A stretch of 30,499 nucleotides of DNA. Source: Opitutaceae bacterium (lineage in GTDB: Bacteria; Verrucomicrobiota; Verrucomicrobiia; Opitutales; Opitutaceae). The position numbers were made by a program, and so were the translations under genes. This document shows, one piece after another, positions 6,182 through 14,013 of the stretch; position 1 is the first letter of the stretch; each line of letters begins with the position of its first letter. The DNA lies in the NCBI GenBank assembly GCA_031282705.1, contig JAITDF010000136.1, forward strand, positions 1-30,499, read 5' to 3'. The notes under the pieces are model-generated. The model had not been told where the DNA came from. It saw nothing but the letters and a program-made list of their open reading frames with translations, and made no database searches.

Positions 6182-6220
6182 TTCAATTTCCAGCAGTATC
6201 AAAAACATGAATACACTCCC

Positions 6221-6412
6221 ATGATCTCGTTCCCGTGGCACCTTTCGCTCCCGCTGGTCATCACCGCGGCTTGCCTCGCCCTGGCCGTCAGGGCGGTTGC
6301 CGGCCGCAGGCGCGACCGCAGCCTGCTGACCCCGGTGCTCGGCGTCATCCTCCTCATCCCCGCCGCCCTCTCATGGGCCGTTTATTTCGCGATTCTGTAT
6401 TCCGCCAAATAG
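6221..6412 (+). CDS. Small two-TM protein (63 aa)
   Basis: MISFPWHLSLPLVITAACLA opens a first membrane helix (about 7-26), a basic loop AGRRRDRS follows, and a second helix LTPVLGVILLIPAALSWAVYF (first 20 residues of it at 36-55) finishes near a short tail. The positive loop between the helices places both termini outside by the positive-inside rule. It could be a second holin-type or antiholin-type protein, or a superinfection-exclusion protein. No family recognised. Confidence 0.5.
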   Translation: MISFPWHLSLPLVITAACLALAVRAVAGRRRDRSLLTPVLGVILLIPAALSWAVYFAILYSAK

Positions 6413-6430
6413 CGCGCCCGCCCCCCGGCT

Positions 6431-6467
6431 GCTCACTACTCGCTACTCACTACTCGCTACTCGCTAC
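6431..6467 (+). repeat. CTACTCR heptamer tandem repeat, copy 1
   Basis: About five 7-bp units CTACTCG/CTACTCA in the 65-bp gap before the small terminase, ending 10 bases before its GTG. Same family as 11279-11326, 15424-15555 and 21011-21042. Confidence 0.85.
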
Positions 6468-6477
6468 TTTTCCGCCC

Positions 6478-7050
6478 GTGCCCACGAAAATAGAAAGCTC
6501 TCTCCCGCCCGAGCAGTTCCTCGCGTTCTGCGCCGAGGCCGCGCGCCTGCCCGGCGGCACCCGGCTGCGCGTGATCCAGGAGCTGGCGGAAAGGCACGGC
6601 ATCAGCATCTCGCCGCCCGCGGCGGCGGCGTTCCGCGACGGGCCGCTGGCCGACTACCTCGCCGAGCTGAAGGCCAAGCGCGAACTCGCCGAGCAGGTCG
6701 GCGTCGTGGCGCAAAACGGCCTCGCCCTCTCCGACGCCGCGGCCTCCGTGCTCACCCAGAAGATTTTCGACCAGACCCTCGCCCTCGACGCCGGCGGCGA
6801 CGACGCCCTCAAAAAATCCGGCGCCCTCTCCGCCGCGCTCGCCCGCCTGCGCGCCGGCGACCAGCGCGCCCGCGCCCTCGAAGCCACCCTCAAGCTCCGC
6901 GACGAGCAGCTCGCCAGCCTCGTCCTCGAAAACGACACCAAGATAAACGCCCTCATCGACGGCCTCGAAAAGCAGGCCGCCGCCGCCCGCGGCGGCAAAC
7001 TCACCTGCGCGCAAATCCGCGCAAAAATAAAGGAGGTTTACGGCGCATGA
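6478..7050 (+). CDS. Small terminase subunit, Mu gp27/DUF3486-like (190 aa)
   Basis: GTG 6478 chosen because protein-like sequence begins at PTKIESSLPPEQFLAF. The N-terminal 50 residues fit an HTH DNA-recognition unit (LRVIQELAERHGISISPPAA), and the rest is helical (ALSAALARLRAGDQRARALE, KINALIDGLEKQAAAARGGK), matching the layout of Mu gp27-type small terminases. It directly precedes the large terminase with one winged-helix gene between, and ends in ATGA overlap with the next gene. Role by family: recognises phage DNA and stimulates packaging. Assignment rests on fold and position more than on a strong motif. Confidence 0.6.
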   Translation: MPTKIESSLPPEQFLAFCAEAARLPGGTRLRVIQELAERHGISISPPAAAAFRDGPLADYLAELKAKRELAEQVGVVAQNGLALSDAAASVLTQKIFDQTLALDAGGDDALKKSGALSAALARLRAGDQRARALEATLKLRDEQLASLVLENDTKINALIDGLEKQAAAARGGKLTCAQIRAKIKEVYGA

Positions 7051-7436
7051 AAATCGTCCGCGACACCCCCGCCCTGCTCCCCGGCCTCAAGCTCCGCCGC
7101 ACGCCCCGCGAACTGCTGGAGGCCGACGTGGCCGCCCTCAAGGACGCCCTCTCCCTCTTCCACGACTGGACCACCACCGCCGGCCTGCTGGCCCTGCTCC
7201 CGCCCGGCTGGACGGAGCGCCGCGTTCGCATGGCCGCCAGCGCCGACCCCGAGCTGCTCTCCTTCCCCGGCTCCCCCGGCTACAAGCTCACCCGCGACGC
7301 CACGCCCGAGGAAATACACCGCGCCGTGGACACGCTCCAATCCCAGGCCCGCGTCATGTTCGCCCGCGCCACCACCTACTCGCGCTGGTATCACCGCTAC
7401 CGCGCCCGCCGCATGGAAGGGAGCCCCGCGCGATGA
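7047..7436 (+). CDS. Phage winged-helix protein (129 aa)
   Basis: Coupled by ATGA overlaps on both sides (7047-7050 and 7433-7436). The core resembles a widespread small phage wHTH group: LLPPGWTERRVRMAASADPE as recognition region, then a wing GSPGYKLTRDATPEEIHRAV and a helix LQSQARVMFARATTYSRWYH. Such proteins are usually annotated hypothetical. Position between small and large terminase subunits suggests a packaging or replication accessory role, but no reaction can be assigned. Confidence 0.65.
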   Translation: MKIVRDTPALLPGLKLRRTPRELLEADVAALKDALSLFHDWTTTAGLLALLPPGWTERRVRMAASADPELLSFPGSPGYKLTRDATPEEIHRAVDTLQSQARVMFARATTYSRWYHRYRARRMEGSPAR

Positions 7437-8833
7437 CCAAGGCCCGCAAAACCTCCGCCCGCCGCGCCCCCGCCATGTCGCTGCTGCCCTTCCAGCGCGC
7501 CTTTGCCTCCGACGCGTCCCGCTTCGCCATCGCGCTCTGGAGCCGCCAGAGCGGCAAGGGCTACGCCTCCTCCTTCATCGCCACCGCCGACGCACTCTCC
7601 GCCCCAAACAACAACTGGATCATCGCCGCCCCCACCGAGCGCCAGGCGATGGAGACGCTCGAAAAGTGCAAGGCCTGGGCGCGCGACTTCGCCGCCGCCA
7701 TCGCCGCCGAGGGCGAGGAGGAAATCGGCGGCGGTTCCGCCCTCGCCGTGATCAAGGCCAAGGTCATCGTCTTCGCCAACGGCTCAAAAATATACGCCCT
7801 CCCCGGCCGCCCCATGTCGCTGCGCGGCTTCACCGGCAACCTCATCCTCGACGAGTTCGCCTTTTTCGAGAACCCCGAGGAGGTTTGGAAAGCCATCTAC
7901 CCCGTCATCACCAACCCCGCCTCCGGCGTGAAGAAAATCCGCATCACCTCGACGCCGGCCGGCAAGGGCAACCAGTTCTTCAAACTGGTCGATGAAAACC
8001 TCCTCAACCCCAAGCCCGACCGCCCCGTGAAGTGGAGCGTGCACAAGGCCGCCATCCACGACGTGGCCCGCGAATGGGAGGCCGCCGGCATGTTGCACGG
8101 CAAGACCGCCGCGCAATACGTCGAGGAAATCCGCGCCGGCTTCGACACCCCGGAGGCCTGGCCGCAGGAATTTGAGTGCGAGTTTGTTGACTCCGACAAC
8201 TTCCTGCTCCCCTACGACATCATCGCACTCGCCGAAAGCGCCGGCGCCTCGCAGTTCGCCGACCCCGCGCTCTTCGACGCGCCCCGCCCCGGCCTCCACC
8301 TCGGCATCGACTTCGGGCGCCAGAACGACCCCACCGTCTGCTGGGCGCTGGAGCGGCAGGGCGACGTGTTCTGGACTCGCGAGGTGCTTGTGCTCAAAGG
8401 CGTCTCCACCCCCGACCAGCAGGACGCCCTCGCCCGCCGCATCCGCGCCGCCCGCCTCGCCTGCTTCGACTACACCGGCCCCGGCATCGGCCTGGGCGAT
8501 TACCTCGCGAGGGATGCCGCCATCGGCATCCACGATCCCGCCCGGCACCACTTCGGCCGGCTGGAGCTGTGCACCTTCACCACGGCCTTCAAGCGCGACA
8601 TCTTCCCAAAGCTCCGTCGCGCCTTCGAGCCCCCCGTCAAACTCCGCGTGCCCGTGGACAACACCATCCGCGACGACCTCCACGCCATGCGCCAGATCGT
8701 CAACGCCGGCCAATACACCTACGCCGCGCCCCGCACCGCCGAGGGCCACAGCGACCGCTGCACCGCCCTCGCCCTCGCCGTGCGCGCCGCCGCCCTCGGC
8801 GGCGGCCCCGCCTACTCCGCAACCCTCTGCTGA
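7433..8833 (+). CDS. terL: Terminase large subunit, Mu gp28-like (466 aa)
   Basis: ATP-driven packaging motor and nuclease. Visible elements in order: adenine-binding FQRAFASDASRF (20-31); variant Walker A SRQSGKG (37-43, K42); Walker B LILDE (137-141, D140, catalytic E141); coupling motif STPAGKGN (173-180); nuclease acids D293 in LGIDFGRQNDP, D346 in ACFDYTG and D441 in GHSDRCTALALA. Length is normal for the family. The start overlaps the upstream wHTH gene, and a 155-bp gap with a possible 47-aa ORF separates it from the portal. All ATPase and nuclease key residues appear intact, so the protein should be active. Confidence 0.9.
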   Translation: MTKARKTSARRAPAMSLLPFQRAFASDASRFAIALWSRQSGKGYASSFIATADALSAPNNNWIIAAPTERQAMETLEKCKAWARDFAAAIAAEGEEEIGGGSALAVIKAKVIVFANGSKIYALPGRPMSLRGFTGNLILDEFAFFENPEEVWKAIYPVITNPASGVKKIRITSTPAGKGNQFFKLVDENLLNPKPDRPVKWSVHKAAIHDVAREWEAAGMLHGKTAAQYVEEIRAGFDTPEAWPQEFECEFVDSDNFLLPYDIIALAESAGASQFADPALFDAPRPGLHLGIDFGRQNDPTVCWALERQGDVFWTREVLVLKGVSTPDQQDALARRIRAARLACFDYTGPGIGLGDYLARDAAIGIHDPARHHFGRLELCTFTTAFKRDIFPKLRRAFEPPVKLRVPVDNTIRDDLHAMRQIVNAGQYTYAAPRTAEGHSDRCTALALAVRAAALGGGPAYSATLC

Positions 8834-8845
8834 AAGGAAATCCAC

Positions 8846-8989
8846 ATGCCCGTCCATCGCACCCCGCGAAAGAATGCAAAATTCGCCCCCTGTCCCGCCG
8901 GGGGGGCGGTATTCCCCCGTCCGCGCCCGCACACCCCCCCCTTAAGCCGTCTTAAGGCCGGTTCCGGGCATTCTGGAGGGCTGCTCTGA
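8846..8989 (+). CDS. Possible 47-aa leader ORF before portal
   Basis: ATG 8846 follows AAGGAA at a good distance, and the frame stays open to a TGA at 8987-8989 that overlaps the portal ATG (TGATG). The peptide (MPVHRTPRKNAKFAPCPAGG onward) is Pro/Gly/Arg-rich and not protein-like. The DNA contains a G/C-rich inverted patch (CCCGCCGGGGGGGCGG) and TTAAGCCGTCTTAA, so it may be only a structured leader. Translational coupling to the portal is the main argument for it. Confidence 0.3.
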   Translation: MPVHRTPRKNAKFAPCPAGGAVFPRPRPHTPPLSRLKAGSGHSGGLL

Positions 8990-11259
8990 TGCCAAGTTTC
9001 AAAAACAAGCTCCGCGGCCTCGTGCTCCGCTCCCTCGGCCTGGGCGAGTTCGCCCGCAATTTCCTCACCGGCGCCGACGTGGACGGCGTCGCCAACCGCG
9101 CCGCGCGCCTCACCCAGCCCTACCGCCAGTCCGCCTGGGTGCGCGCCGCCATAAACTTCGTCACCGGCGAAATCGCCTCCCGCCCCCTCAAGTTCTACGA
9201 CGGCGAAACCGAGTTCGGCGACGACGCCTTCCTCGATTGGTGGGACGCCCCCGCCCTCGGCCCCGACGCCTCCCGCACGCCCCTGGCCGACGCCGCCGCC
9301 CAGCTCGCCGCCTGGGCCAAGCTCCACGGCGAATTTTTCCTCCTCCTCGACGAGCCGTGGGCGCTCGCCACCGTCCGCACCGCCCGGCCCGCCGCCCTCG
9401 CCCCCTTCGTCATCGCCCACCCCGCGCGCGTCCGCCTCATCATCCAGGCCGCCGAACTCGCCGGCTACGAATACATCGACGCCGGCGGCCGCCGCCACCT
9501 CTTCACCCCCGCGCAAGTTGTCCACTGGAAAAATTTCAACCCCTACGATCCCTGGCGCGGGCTCGGCGACCTCGACGCCGCCCTCATCGCCGCCGAGGCC
9601 GCGCACGCCACCGGCGTTTACGTGCGCGACCTCATGCGCAACAACAATGACCAGGGCTACATCGTGATCGGCAAAAACGGCGTCGCCAGCGACGAGCAGC
9701 AGGAGCAGGTCACCGCCGCCCTGCGCGCCAAGCGCGCCGCCCTCGCCCGCGGCGAGGCCCGCGACCTCTTCCTCACCGGCGAACTCACCGTCGAGCGCGC
9801 GCAGCCCCTCGCAGCCGGCGCCGACCTCAACGCCGGCAAGGCACTCTCGCACCAGGAAATTTTCGTCGCCCTCGGCGTGCCGCCGAGCATGGCCGAGGTG
9901 AAGGCCAGCTACTCCATCGGCGCGGCCTCCGACCGCTACCAGCTCATCACCGGCACCTGCATGGCGCTGGCCGAGCGCATCGCCGGCGCCCTCGCCGCCA
10001 TCGCCTCCCGCATGGCCGGCCGCGTGCTCGACGCCGAGTTCGACTGGGACGACCACCCCGTCATGGTCGAGGCGCGCGCCTCCCGCGTGGACACCGCCCT
10101 CAAACTCTGGGGCGCGGGCATGCCCATGCAAAAAATCAACGACTACCTCGGCCTCGGCATGGCGCCCTACCCCGGCTGGGGCACCGGCTACCTCCCCTTC
10201 TCCGTCGCGCCGGCCGCCGGCGCCGGCGAGGAAAAACCAAACGACCCGGCGCAAAACCCCGACTACGCCGAGGACGACGCCGACGCCGCCGCCGACGACG
10301 ACGATGCCGGCGACACGCAGGCGCTCGCCCTCCGCCTCGCCGTGCTCGCCCGCTCCCGCCGCGCCGCGCCCGTGTGCGCCGCGCCCGACCCCCTCGACGC
10401 TCAGTTCGCCTGCGCCTGCCACGCCGGCGCCGGCGTGACGATGAAGGCCCGCCCCCCCCGCGAAGTCGCGCAATGGCGCGCGCTCATGGCCGCCCGCCGC
10501 GAGACCGTCGCCTCCTTCAAGTCCGCCTTTGGCCGCGCTCTCATGGCCGCCCGCAAGGAAACGCTCGCGAAACTCGACCGCGCAGAAAAAAGCCCGGAAG
10601 GCTGGTTTGTGGTGGCCGATGCCCATCTCGCTTTGGACGCCGCCGCCCGCGCCAAGGCCGCCGCCGCGGACCTGCTCTTCGACCTCGAAAACTTCAGCGC
10701 CCTCTTCCTCGACGCGATGGAACGGCAGCAGACCGCCGCGCTCGACAAGGCCGGCAAACAACTCTTCCGCGAGATCGGACGCGACGACCCCTTCCGCTAC
10801 CCCCCGCCCGCCGCCGTCCAGTTCATCCGCGAGCGGCAAAACAGGCTCGCCGACGTGCCCGGTGAAATCCATGCGCAAATCAAGGCCGCCCTGGAAGAGG
10901 GCCTCAACGCCGGCGAGACGATGGCGCAACTCTCCGCCCGCGTGCGCGCCGCCTTCAACGGCATCGACCACGAGCGCGCCACCCGCATCGCCATGACCGA
11001 GACCGGCGCCGCCTACGGCGCCTCCCGCGAGGAAGCCATGCGCCAGGCCGGCGTGAAATACAAACGCTGGCTCACCTCCGGCAACGACAACGTCCGCCCC
11101 GCCCACGCCGCCGCCAACGGCCAGACCGTGCGCGCCGATGAAAACTTCATCGTCGACGGCGAGGAGCTCGCCTTCCCCTCCGACACCCGCGGCTCCCCCG
11201 GCAACGTCATCAACTGCCACTGCGTCGCCATCGCCGTCGCCCCCGACGAACTCGAATAA
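8989..11259 (+). CDS. Portal protein fused to SPP1 gp7/Mu F-like head protein (756 aa)
   Basis: Residues 1 to about 410 look like an HK97-type portal: YRQSAWVRAAINFVTGEIAS near 45, an AHPARVRLIIQ region, WKNFNPYDPWRGLGDLDAAL near 185, and LGVPPSMAEVKASYSIGAAS near 295. An acidic linker (EDDADAAADDDDAGD) follows at about 430. The C-terminal part (about 480-756) ends with the SPP1 gp7/Mu gpF signature: ATRIAMTETGAAYGASREEA, GVKYKRWLTSGNDNVRPAHA, G-x-TVRADENF, LAFPSDTRGSPGN and NCHCVA. So portal ring and minor head/DNA-ejection functions are encoded as one polypeptide. In most phages they are two neighbouring genes. GGAGG precedes the ATG by about 9 bases. Confidence 0.88.
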   Translation: MPSFKNKLRGLVLRSLGLGEFARNFLTGADVDGVANRAARLTQPYRQSAWVRAAINFVTGEIASRPLKFYDGETEFGDDAFLDWWDAPALGPDASRTPLADAAAQLAAWAKLHGEFFLLLDEPWALATVRTARPAALAPFVIAHPARVRLIIQAAELAGYEYIDAGGRRHLFTPAQVVHWKNFNPYDPWRGLGDLDAALIAAEAAHATGVYVRDLMRNNNDQGYIVIGKNGVASDEQQEQVTAALRAKRAALARGEARDLFLTGELTVERAQPLAAGADLNAGKALSHQEIFVALGVPPSMAEVKASYSIGAASDRYQLITGTCMALAERIAGALAAIASRMAGRVLDAEFDWDDHPVMVEARASRVDTALKLWGAGMPMQKINDYLGLGMAPYPGWGTGYLPFSVAPAAGAGEEKPNDPAQNPDYAEDDADAAADDDDAGDTQALALRLAVLARSRRAAPVCAAPDPLDAQFACACHAGAGVTMKARPPREVAQWRALMAARRETVASFKSAFGRALMAARKETLAKLDRAEKSPEGWFVVADAHLALDAAARAKAAAADLLFDLENFSALFLDAMERQQTAALDKAGKQLFREIGRDDPFRYPPPAAVQFIRERQNRLADVPGEIHAQIKAALEEGLNAGETMAQLSARVRAAFNGIDHERATRIAMTETGAAYGASREEAMRQAGVKYKRWLTSGNDNVRPAHAAANGQTVRADENFIVDGEELAFPSDTRGSPGNVINCHCVAIAVAPDELE

Positions 11260-11278
11260 CCACCGGCGCGGCAGCGCC

Positions 11279-11326
11279 GCTACTCACTACTCGCTACTCA
11301 CTACTCACTACTCACTACTCGCTACT
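11279..11326 (+). repeat. CTACTCR heptamer tandem repeat, copy 2
   Basis: About six and a half 7-bp units of CTACTCA/CTACTCG fill the gap between the portal stop and the protease ATG, ending about 10 bases before it. Confidence 0.85.
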
Positions 11327-11336
11327 ATTTCCTCCC

Positions 11337-12014
11337 ATGCAAAAACTCCGCCGCGACATCCATCCCGCCTCCAAGGTCATCGACGAGGCCGCCGGCATCG
11401 TCGAATACACCGCCAGCGACGAGACGCTCGACTACCAGCATGAAATCGTCCGCGCCGCCGGCTGGCGCTTCACGCGCTTTGCCAAAAACGCCCCCTTCGT
11501 TGACAGCCACGACTACTCCTCGATCACCAAGCTCCTCGGCCGCGTGGAGGCTTTTGAAGTGACCGGCGGCAAACTCATCGAGCGCGTGCGCTACAGCCTC
11601 GAACCCGGCACCCTCGCCTTCTGGGCATTCAAGATGGTGCGTGATGGTTTCCTGAAGGCCGTCAGCGTGGGCTTCCAGCCCGTGCGCGCCGTCAGCAAAT
11701 GGGACGCCAGCCCCCTCGCCTTCGCCGCCGAGTGCGCCGCGCTCGGCCTCGACGCGCAGGCCGCCGCCGCCGTGCGCGTCATTTTTCTGGAGCAGGAGCA
11801 GCTCGAACTCTCCCAGTGCGTCCTCGGCGCCAACCCCAACGCCCTCGCCCGCGCCTACAAGGCCGGCACCCTCACCGAGGAGGACATCGACAAATTTTTA
11901 GCGCAGATCACCACAGCGAAAACCGTGAGCCCGACCGCCAGTCCCGCCGAAGTCGAGGCCACCCGCCGGCGGGCGCGAATGGCCCTGCTGCTGGAAATCC
12001 AAAACAACCTGTAA
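11337..12014 (+). CDS. Prohead protease, HK97 gp4 type (peptidase U35) (225 aa)
   Basis: Serine protease that matures the procapsid by cleaving the scaffold-like delta domain. Candidate catalytic residues are visible in family context: H58 in FVDSHDYSS, S110 in LKAVSVGFQPV, and an acidic residue near 154-157 in LEQEQLELSQCVLGANPNAL, which matches the family block ending in PxNP-A. The protein begins MQKLRRDIHPASKVIDEAAG with the usual N-terminal beta region (GIVEYTASDETLDYQHEIV). It sits directly before the capsid gene, nine bases apart, in the standard HK97 order portal, protease, capsid. Confidence 0.88.
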   Translation: MQKLRRDIHPASKVIDEAAGIVEYTASDETLDYQHEIVRAAGWRFTRFAKNAPFVDSHDYSSITKLLGRVEAFEVTGGKLIERVRYSLEPGTLAFWAFKMVRDGFLKAVSVGFQPVRAVSKWDASPLAFAAECAALGLDAQAAAAVRVIFLEQEQLELSQCVLGANPNALARAYKAGTLTEEDIDKFLAQITTAKTVSPTASPAEVEATRRRARMALLLEIQNNL

Positions 12015-12022
12015 TCATCGTT

Positions 12023-13321
12023 ATGAAATTCCTGTTCAATATCATCGCCTTCCTCGCCTGCGGCCACTTCCGCCTCGGCGTGGTCGAGCCCGGCGCCGGT
12101 GGCGCCGCCGCCAAAAGCGTGGACGAGCAACTGCTCGCCCTCACCCAGAAAATCAACACCCGCCTCGACCGGGTGGACGACATAGAAAAGGCAATCGCCG
12201 AGAACAAAAAAGGCTACGACACCCTCACCGGCACGATTGGCGAGGTGCAAAAGCAGATGCTCGCGCTGCAAAAGCTGCGCCTCTCCGCCCCCTCCTCGCC
12301 CGCGCGCAAAGGCCATGTCTCCGTCGAGTGCGCACGGCATCTCGGCGGCATCGCCCTCGCCCTCGGCCTCAAGCGCGGCCAGGTGCGCGGCGACACCGCC
12401 GAGGGCCTCGTCAAGGACATCCTCGGCATCGAGGCCAAGGCCGCCCTCGGCGCCGCCGACTTCGCCCTCACCGAGCACTACAGCGCCGAGGTGCTCGAAC
12501 TCGTCGCCCAATACGGCGCCGCCCGCCAATACGGCACCGTCTTCCCCCTCGGCGCCGCCACGGTGAAGCTCCCGCGCCTCAAGACCGACCCCGCCTTCGG
12601 CCTCATCGCCATGAGCGCCTCCATCCCGGAAAAAAGCCCCGCCGTCGAGTGGGTCACTTTTTCGCCCAGCAAGTGGGGCGGCATGGTGCGCATCCCGGCG
12701 GAAATCGACGCCGACAGCATCGTCGCCATCGGCCAGTTCATCGCCCGCTACAGCGCCCGCCAGCTCGCCAAGCTCGAAGACCTCATCTTCTTCGCAGGCG
12801 ACGGCGGCGCCACGCACGACAACCTCAAGGGCCTGCTCAAACTCGCCGGCGTCAACGGCCGCCTCATCGCCCTGGCCACCGGCAAGACCAAGTTCTCCGA
12901 CGTCACCCTCGCCGCCCTGCGCGAGATGCGCGCCCTGCCCTCCACCGCCGTGCTCGGCTCCAGCGCGTATTTCTTCCACCAGACCTTCGAGCAGTGCTTC
13001 ATCGCCTTCAACACCGGCGGCGACAAGCCCTACAACGCCAGCGCCGCCGCCGGCGGCGCCACGCTCGACGGCTTCCCCATCCGCTGGGTCGAGAGCCTCC
13101 CGCCCTGGAGCAAGGCCGCCAGCGTCTCCACCACGTTCGGCCTCTTCGGCGATCCGAGCTACCACTACCTCGGCGTCCGCGGCGTCGTGCGCTACGACAC
13201 CTCCACCGAGGCCGGCTTCAACACCGACGAAATCCTCGTGCGCTGCCTGGAGCGCTTCACCACCGGTCTCATGGCCCCCGACGCCATCGCCGGCATCGCC
13301 ACCGGCGGCGCCTCCGGCTGA
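12023..13321 (+). CDS. Major capsid protein, HK97 fold (432 aa)
   Basis: ATG 12023 gives MKFLFNIIAFLACGHFRLGV, then a predicted coiled-coil delta domain (about 37-92: SVDEQLLALTQKINTRLDRV, DDIEKAIAENKK, EVQKQMLALQKLR) expected to be removed by the protease. The remainder has the HK97 block order: FPLGAATVKLPRLKTDP, AVEWVTFSPSKWGGMVRIPA, a spine region ARQLAKLEDLIFFAGDG, and the C-terminal GVRGVVRYDTSTEAGFNTDE followed by ILVRCLERFTTGLMAPDAIA. Length fits the family. The short hydrophobic N-terminus is odd, but is a part likely lost on maturation. Forms the icosahedral shell. Confidence 0.9.
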   Translation: MKFLFNIIAFLACGHFRLGVVEPGAGGAAAKSVDEQLLALTQKINTRLDRVDDIEKAIAENKKGYDTLTGTIGEVQKQMLALQKLRLSAPSSPARKGHVSVECARHLGGIALALGLKRGQVRGDTAEGLVKDILGIEAKAALGAADFALTEHYSAEVLELVAQYGAARQYGTVFPLGAATVKLPRLKTDPAFGLIAMSASIPEKSPAVEWVTFSPSKWGGMVRIPAEIDADSIVAIGQFIARYSARQLAKLEDLIFFAGDGGATHDNLKGLLKLAGVNGRLIALATGKTKFSDVTLAALREMRALPSTAVLGSSAYFFHQTFEQCFIAFNTGGDKPYNASAAAGGATLDGFPIRWVESLPPWSKAASVSTTFGLFGDPSYHYLGVRGVVRYDTSTEAGFNTDEILVRCLERFTTGLMAPDAIAGIATGGASG

Positions 13322-13332
13322 GCCGGCCGCAC

Positions 13333-13375
13333 CGACCGCAATCGACCGCAATCGACTTCAATCGATTGCAGTCGA
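13333..13375 (+). repeat. CGAYTGCAAT-type decamer repeat, copy 1
   Basis: Four 10-bp units CGACCGCAAT, CGACCGCAAT, CGACTTCAAT, CGATTGCAGT plus CGA, between the capsid stop and connector start, then an A-rich spacer to ATG 13390. The first units and the last can pair (13-bp arms, one mismatch). Confidence 0.85.
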
Positions 13376-13389
13376 AAAAAACCAACGCC

Positions 13390-13983
13390 ATGAACCTGAC
13401 CCTCGGCACCCTCTCCACCCTCAAGGCCTGGCTGCTCAACCCGGACCTGCTCGGCAAAACCGCCTACGACTCCGCCATCGCGGAACTCGGACGCGGCACC
13501 GCCGCGCGCTTCGAGCTGTTCTGCAACCGGCAGTTCGCACGCGCCACCCGCACCCGCGTGGTGGACGCCTCGCTCTGCCAGTTGTCCCTTGCCGCCTTCC
13601 CCGTGGAAAGTGCGCCCGAGGTCGAGGCCTGCTACGAAACCGGGGGCGGCTTCACCGCCGCCCCCGGCGATCTGGCAAAATTCGCCGCCGCCAGCGGCGT
13701 TGTCTGGCTCGCGCCCACCGACGCGCTCCAGCGGCGCCTCACCTGGACGGGCGGCTACTGGCTCGACGAAAGCGCAGACGGCACGGGCGCCCTCCCCGCG
13801 GGCGCCGCCCCCGTGCCCGATGCGCTCCGCCTTGCCTGGCTCCAGCAGTGCGCCCGCGACTGGGCGCGCCGCCAGAAGCTCGGCATCCCCCCCGCCGCCA
13901 CCCAGTCCGCCGCCGAGGCCGCCGCCGCCTTCCTCCCCGAAGTCGCCGAAACCCTCGCCGCCTTCAAACGCCACGCGCTCTGA
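13390..13983 (+). CDS. Head-tail connector (gp6-like adaptor) candidate (197 aa)
   Basis: Follows the capsid gene after a decamer-repeat leader. Short helical protein: LSTLKAWLLNPDLLGKTAYD, IAELGRGTAARFELFCNRQF and RVVDASLCQLSLAAFPVESA, then a beta-rich middle with WLAPTDALQRRLTWTGGYWL and a C-terminal helix with PDALRLAWLQQCARDWARRQ. The pattern of N-terminal helices, a beta insert with G-G-Y-W and a last helix with WARR is that of HK97 gp6/SPP1 gp15-type adaptors, which form a ring under the portal. Family match is by architecture and position. Confidence 0.65.
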   Translation: MNLTLGTLSTLKAWLLNPDLLGKTAYDSAIAELGRGTAARFELFCNRQFARATRTRVVDASLCQLSLAAFPVESAPEVEACYETGGGFTAAPGDLAKFAAASGVVWLAPTDALQRRLTWTGGYWLDESADGTGALPAGAAPVPDALRLAWLQQCARDWARRQKLGIPPAATQSAAEAAAAFLPEVAETLAAFKRHAL

Positions 13984-14013
13984 AAACTTAACTCAAACTC
14001 AACTCAACTCATC
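13984..14013 (+). repeat. Short AACTCA-type repeat in tail tube leader
   Basis: The 30-bp gap reads AACTTAACTCAAACTCAACT and onward, roughly five AACTC units directly before ATG 14014. Shorter and less regular than the other leader repeats. Confidence 0.5.

Noticed and set aside
8812..11220. 802-aa leftward open frame opposite the portal gene
   Set aside because: Shadow of the GC-rich portal gene; composition is Gly/Val/Ala/Glu-rich with no family motif, while the sense strand has clear portal and gp7-like signatures.
13333..13375. Phage attachment site at decamer repeats
   Set aside because: Five copies within the phage itself at gene starts, and the phage type integrates by transposition, so an att core is not expected.
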